Made by a program: the position numbers and the translations under genes. Below the pieces are notes generated by a model that saw only the letters and a program-made list of their open reading frames with translations, searched no databases and was not told the origin of the DNA. This document shows positions 63,485 to 64,000 of a stretch of DNA of 64,000 bases, piece by piece. The DNA comes from Anoplolepis gracilipes (lineage: Eukaryota; Arthropoda; Insecta; Hymenoptera; Formicidae), in NCBI RefSeq assembly GCF_047496725.1, contig NC_132970.1, forward strand, positions 19,680,001 through 19,744,000, written 5' to 3'. The stretch's first letter is position 1, and each line of letters starts with the position of its first letter.

Positions 63485-64000
63485 ATCATTTTTTTTGTTT
63501 TCTTTTTACGCGGCGACTTTTCGTACTACTTCGATTTTTTAATTTATATGTTTGCGTTGCATCCTTCGATGATTTCACCCGCCTTCTTGTCTCCTTCCTC
63601 TCTCATCATCCATACCTAACCTCGATAATCGTGAACCACCCCTTTTGCAAGAAACCGAGGAACTCCTCATACTGAGTTTCTTGCTCAATTCCACCCATGT
63701 ACCCTTCGTGCGAACACTAAGTTCCTTTTATCAACAGTCCATCACGATCGTTTGAGAACTCCAGGTGTTCGTCGCATACATTCGCAATGTCGTGCGTGCG
63801 AGCGAGGCCTTTGTGGAAAGTCGCGGAAATTGCGAGTACTCGTGAGATTCGATTAGGTATAAGAAAGAGAATGGGAAACGCATTTACTCCCTTCTGGTAG
63901 TGATATTAGCTATTTTTATAATAATGAATCAACAAACAATATTTCAACTTTTCCTACGACTGTAAATTGCTTTCGAATCAGACGAGACAAAAAAGTACGA

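Overview
The window is nuclear DNA from an insect, most likely a hymenopteran and plausibly an ant. It is strongly A+T-rich, rich in TA/CA/GA microsatellites, and its genes are split by long introns with standard GT-AG sites. The lineage call is inference from the peptide sequences (a SIFamide beginning AYKK and two ecdysis-triggering hormones ending PRV-amide and PRI-amide). No rRNA, tRNA, CRISPR or bacterial-style operon was found.

Left third (about 2.0-20 kb, minus strand): a complete glutamate decarboxylase gene (Gad1), nine coding exons spread over 17.9 kb and encoding 509 residues, with the PLP lysine and GAD-type loop tyrosine intact. A 5'-truncated non-LTR retrotransposon lies in one of its introns on the opposite strand. 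The upstream 10 kb (20-30 kb) holds possible 5' exons or promoter DNA, microsatellites and a fold-back element, but no confident further gene.

Middle (30-40.4 kb, plus strand): three genes for secreted products. The first is an unrecognised cysteine-rich protein of 387 residues with an acidic octapeptide repeat, preceded by a ~310 bp tandem duplication. The second is the SIFamide neuropeptide precursor (73 residues). The third is the ecdysis-triggering hormone precursor (153 residues). SIFa and ETH both have a TATA box, an arthropod TCAGT initiator, a very short noncoding first exon, and a start codon in exon 2. SIFa appears to have a second promoter of the same build about 450 bp further upstream. 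Gad1 makes the inhibitory transmitter GABA and the other two make peptide signals, so three of the four genes serve neural or neuroendocrine signalling. They are not known to act in one pathway.

Right third (40.4-64 kb): no confident protein-coding gene. It has G+C-richer islands that could be promoters or noncoding first exons of genes outside the window, and several nonautonomous inverted-repeat elements. The most striking is a ~2 kb inverted duplication (50.8-52.8 kb) whose right arm was later invaded by a TA-flanked MITE. A related-looking element lies 1.4 kb further on, and others with their own terminal repeats are at 44.8, 49.3 and 61.3 kb.
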